A stretch of DNA of 59,369 nt from CAIJMI01 sp043798445 (GTDB lineage: Bacteria > Patescibacteriota > Microgenomatia > UBA10105 > UBA927), in the NCBI GenBank assembly GCA_043798445.1, contig JAZDOQ010000016.1, positions 1-59,369 on the forward strand. Direction: 5' to 3'. Below the pieces are notes generated by a model. It did no database searches. It was not told where the DNA came from and saw only the letters and a program-made list of their open reading frames with translations. This document shows, piece after piece, positions 57,257-59,369 of the stretch (its first letter is position 1; each line of letters opens with the position of its first letter). The position numbers and the translations under genes are program-made.

Positions 57257-59077
57257 ATGGAAAAAATTAAACTTTCAGACTACATAGTAAAATTTATTGA
57301 GGGAATTGGAGTAAAGCACATTTTTCTAATACCAGGAGGTGGAAATATCCATATCATTGATTCTATTGGAAATAGCAAGCGTATCAAGTATGTCTGTAAC
57401 TATCACGAGCAGGCCTGCGCAACGGGAGCGGAATCATACGCGCGGATAACAGGAAACATCGGGGTTTGTGTTGTTACAACCGGTCCTGGAAGCACGAATG
57501 CAATCACTGGAATGCTCGGCGGGTGGTTAGATTCGATTCCCATGCTGATCATCTCAGGACAGGTGAAGAGAGAACTTCTAGGGAGTGGTAAAGGAATGAG
57601 ACAGCTGGGAGATCAGGAAATAAATATCGTAGATATCGTTAAACCCATAGCAAAATACGCAGTGACCATCATGGATCCAAATGAGATTCGTTATCATCTG
57701 GAAAAAGCCGTGTTTTTGGCAAAAACTGGAAGACCGGGACCTGTATGGTTAGACATACCGCTTGATATTCAAGGATCGTATATCGATCCAAAAGAGCTTT
57801 CATCCTTTGACGAAAGCAAAATAAACGCTGTGGGGAGTGATAGAAAACTTTTGAGGAAACAGGTGACTCTTACGCTTGAAAAATTGAGAAAATCAAAAAG
57901 ACCCGTGCTTTACGCAGGGAACGGCATACGGCTTTCAGGTGGAGCAAAAGAATTTCTTACATTGGTGGACATGCTAAACATTCCCGTACTCACAAGTTAC
58001 GCAGGATATGATCTCATCCCTTCTTCACATCCATGCTTTTTAGGACGTGGACACGCATTCGGTCAAAGAGCGGCTAATTTTATTCTTCAAAATAGTGATG
58101 TTTTTCTTTCCATCGGAGCACGTTTGGACATCAGAACGATTGGGTTTACCTATAAGGCTTTCGCAAGAGGGGCGTATAAAGTAATGGTCGATATTGATAA
58201 GAGTGAGCTGGATAAATTTATCCTTTCGCTGGATCTTAAAGTTAACGTTGATGCAAAGGAATTTATAGAAGAGATGATAAGACAATTGAAGAAGCGACCT
58301 TTAAAAATACATATCACGGATTGGTTTACATATGGAAGAAATCTAAACAGTGCATATCCAGTGGTGTCAAAAGAGTACTGGAAGGATAAGGAATTCGTCA
58401 ATCCGTATTGTTTCATTGAGACAATCGGAAAATATCTTGCGAAGAATGAACTGATAGTCCTATCGGACGGTGTTGGTTCGTTAAATTGTATGTACCAGGC
58501 GTTCTACGTCAAATCCGGGCAACGGATAATCCTGAATAACGGGAGCGCACAGATGGGCTATGGTCTTCCTGCAGCAATCGGTGTAGCGTTTGCTTCAGAT
58601 AATAAAAAGAGGGTGATCTGTCTTGAAGGGGATGGTAGTTTACAGCTGAATATCCACGAGCTGCAGACTATGAAGTATTATAACCTTCCAATTAAGCTTT
58701 TTATTTTTAGTAATGACGGATATCTTTCAATCAGAAATACACAAAATAATTTGTTCGGCGGAAGACATGTTGCCGTTGATTCAAGGTCTGGGGTAAGTGC
58801 ACCGGATTTTGTTAAAGTCGCCAAAGCGTATGGATTTAAGGCGATACGTATCAATAATCATCAGGATATGGAAAAGAAAATACGAGAGGTTTTGAAAGAA
58901 CCAGGTCCAATCGTCTGTGATATCCATGCGGTAAGGAATTTGATGCTCACCCCAAAACTGACCACCAGAGGGCTTCCGAACGGTCAGTTTGAATCGCCGC
59001 CACTTGAGGATATGGGACCGTTTCTTCCACGAGACGAATTTAAAAAAAACATGATTATTCCGTTATGGAAAGGATAA
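57257..59077 (+). CDS. thiamine-diphosphate enzyme, acetolactate-synthase-like, in a deoxysugar operon
   Basis: 606 residues with all three domains of the acetolactate synthase/IlvB family. The activating Glu is at 51 in CNYHEQACATGAESYAR. TTGPGSTNAITG (74-85) marks the first domain; the central domain has VLYAGNGIRLSGGAKEF; and the diphosphate site is GDGS (458-461) with Asn 486 in FSNDGY. Between rfbG and a reductase-like gene it is more likely to modify a keto-sugar than to make branched-chain amino acids: YerE, a homologue from the Yersinia yersiniose pathway, adds a two-carbon unit from pyruvate to a CDP-keto-dideoxysugar. That assignment is inference; no small regulatory subunit gene is adjacent. 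Confidence 0.85.
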   Translation: MEKIKLSDYIVKFIEGIGVKHIFLIPGGGNIHIIDSIGNSKRIKYVCNYHEQACATGAESYARITGNIGVCVVTTGPGSTNAITGMLGGWLDSIPMLIISGQVKRELLGSGKGMRQLGDQEINIVDIVKPIAKYAVTIMDPNEIRYHLEKAVFLAKTGRPGPVWLDIPLDIQGSYIDPKELSSFDESKINAVGSDRKLLRKQVTLTLEKLRKSKRPVLYAGNGIRLSGGAKEFLTLVDMLNIPVLTSYAGYDLIPSSHPCFLGRGHAFGQRAANFILQNSDVFLSIGARLDIRTIGFTYKAFARGAYKVMVDIDKSELDKFILSLDLKVNVDAKEFIEEMIRQLKKRPLKIHITDWFTYGRNLNSAYPVVSKEYWKDKEFVNPYCFIETIGKYLAKNELIVLSDGVGSLNCMYQAFYVKSGQRIILNNGSAQMGYGLPAAIGVAFASDNKKRVICLEGDGSLQLNIHELQTMKYYNLPIKLFIFSNDGYLSIRNTQNNLFGGRHVAVDSRSGVSAPDFVKVAKAYGFKAIRINNHQDMEKKIREVLKEPGPIVCDIHAVRNLMLTPKLTTRGLPNGQFESPPLEDMGPFLPRDEFKKNMIIPLWKG

Positions 59078-59078
59078 T

Positions 59079-59369
59079 ATGAATATTCTTTTGACGGGTT
59101 CAAACGGTTTTATCGGTAGCAATATTGCAACACACCTAAAAGGAAAACATACGTTGTTTACTCCAGGCCATAGGGAATTAGACCTGCTTGATGAGGAAGC
59201 AGTGCTAGTATTTTTCAAGAGCCACGCAATCGATCTTGTTATCCATTGTGCATTGGTCGGGGGAAGCAGAAAAGAAGAATATATCCACAGCATGTTTTAC
59301 GATAACATGCGTATGTTTTTTAATATTGTCAGGTGTAAGAAATATTTTCGTAGAATGATCAATATCGGT
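59079..59369 (+). CDS. NAD(P)-dependent sugar epimerase/reductase, Fcl/RmlD-like (3' end outside window)
   Basis: Only the first 97 residues are visible. AAAGGA (59069-59074) lies 4 bases before ATG 59079. MNILLTGSNGFIGSNIATHL gives the Rossmann GxxGxxG nucleotide site. HCALVGGS, then DNMRMFFNIV, resembles the KVGG and Asn-rich helix of GDP-fucose synthase-like proteins; the catalytic YxxxK is beyond the edge. It is placed 1 bp after the TPP enzyme, so it could reduce or epimerise that enzyme's product, comparable to YerF in yersiniose synthesis (inference). The frame is open to the last base of the window. Confidence 0.78.
   Translation, partial: MNILLTGSNGFIGSNIATHLKGKHTLFTPGHRELDLLDEEAVLVFFKSHAIDLVIHCALVGGSRKEEYIHSMFYDNMRMFFNIVRCKKYFRRMINIG

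Noticed and set aside
1..59369. UGA recoded as glycine, as in some CPR lineages (SR1, Gracilibacteria)
   Set aside because: Many genes end cleanly at TGA, often inside ATGA or GTGA overlaps with the next gene, and no family requires read-through.
1..59369. CRISPR array, tRNA or rRNA genes, insertion sequence or phage
   Set aside because: No regularly spaced repeats, no cloverleaf-like or rRNA segments and no transposase or integrase frames were recognised; the window is almost fully coding.

Overview
The window is an AT-rich stretch with almost no non-coding DNA. It holds about 45 real genes, and nearly all of them build, carry or modify envelope glycan. TGA is used as an ordinary stop, often inside ATGA or GTGA start-stop overlaps, so the standard bacterial code applies. 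Large sets of paralogous polytopic membrane proteins (PMT/GT39-like, YfhO-like, and PF10131 'PTPS-related' membrane proteins), DPM/ALG5-like GT2 enzymes and a DUF5667-like secreted protein together suggest a Candidate Phyla Radiation (Patescibacteria) genome, probably Microgenomates. This placement is an inference from gene content and style; there is no rRNA or other phylogenetic marker in the window.

Layout. (1) 1-9662 (+): the end of a GT-C protein, an ALG5-like GT2, an MptB-like and a PMT-like transferase, two PF10131 proteins, a second DPM-like GT2 and a WzxC-like flippase. (2) 9664-21885 (+): WaaE-like and rhamnosyltransferase-like GT2s, an ALG11-like GT4, two YfhO proteins and two PMT/GT39-like proteins. 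(3) 21888-35286: a strand-switching block of GT-C proteins, mostly on the minus strand, with one YfhO gene (23643-26162) on the plus strand. Divergent starts at about 23613-23642 and 35287-35338 look like compact bidirectional promoters. Convergent ends at 21885/21888 and 26162/26165 are 2 bp apart. (4) 35339-47324 (+): three PMT/GT39-like proteins, two PF10131 proteins, a WaaE-like GT2, a secreted DUF5667-like protein, a second MptB-like protein and a second DQ/EQ-type GT-C protein. (5) 47330-55504 (+): GT4 and GT2 enzymes, a second MOP flippase and a membrane-associated SAM methyltransferase. (6) 55509-59369 (+): nucleotide-sugar synthesis, with RfbF-like and RfbG-like enzymes for CDP-4-keto-6-deoxyglucose, an acetolactate-synthase-like TPP enzyme, and the start of an Fcl/RmlD-like reductase/epimerase.

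How the genes may work together (inference). Cytoplasmic GT2 enzymes of the DPM/ALG5 type load single sugars onto polyprenyl phosphate. GT4 and other GT2 enzymes assemble a lipid-linked oligosaccharide, which the MOP flippases export. Up to 23 GT-C proteins then decorate glycan or protein on the outer face, each possibly with its own donor or acceptor. The last four genes point to a CDP-linked, perhaps branched-chain, deoxysugar as one building block.

I see no rRNA, tRNA, CRISPR array, transposase, phage gene or clear intrinsic terminator. The longest gap between well-supported genes is 268 bp (52236-52503).
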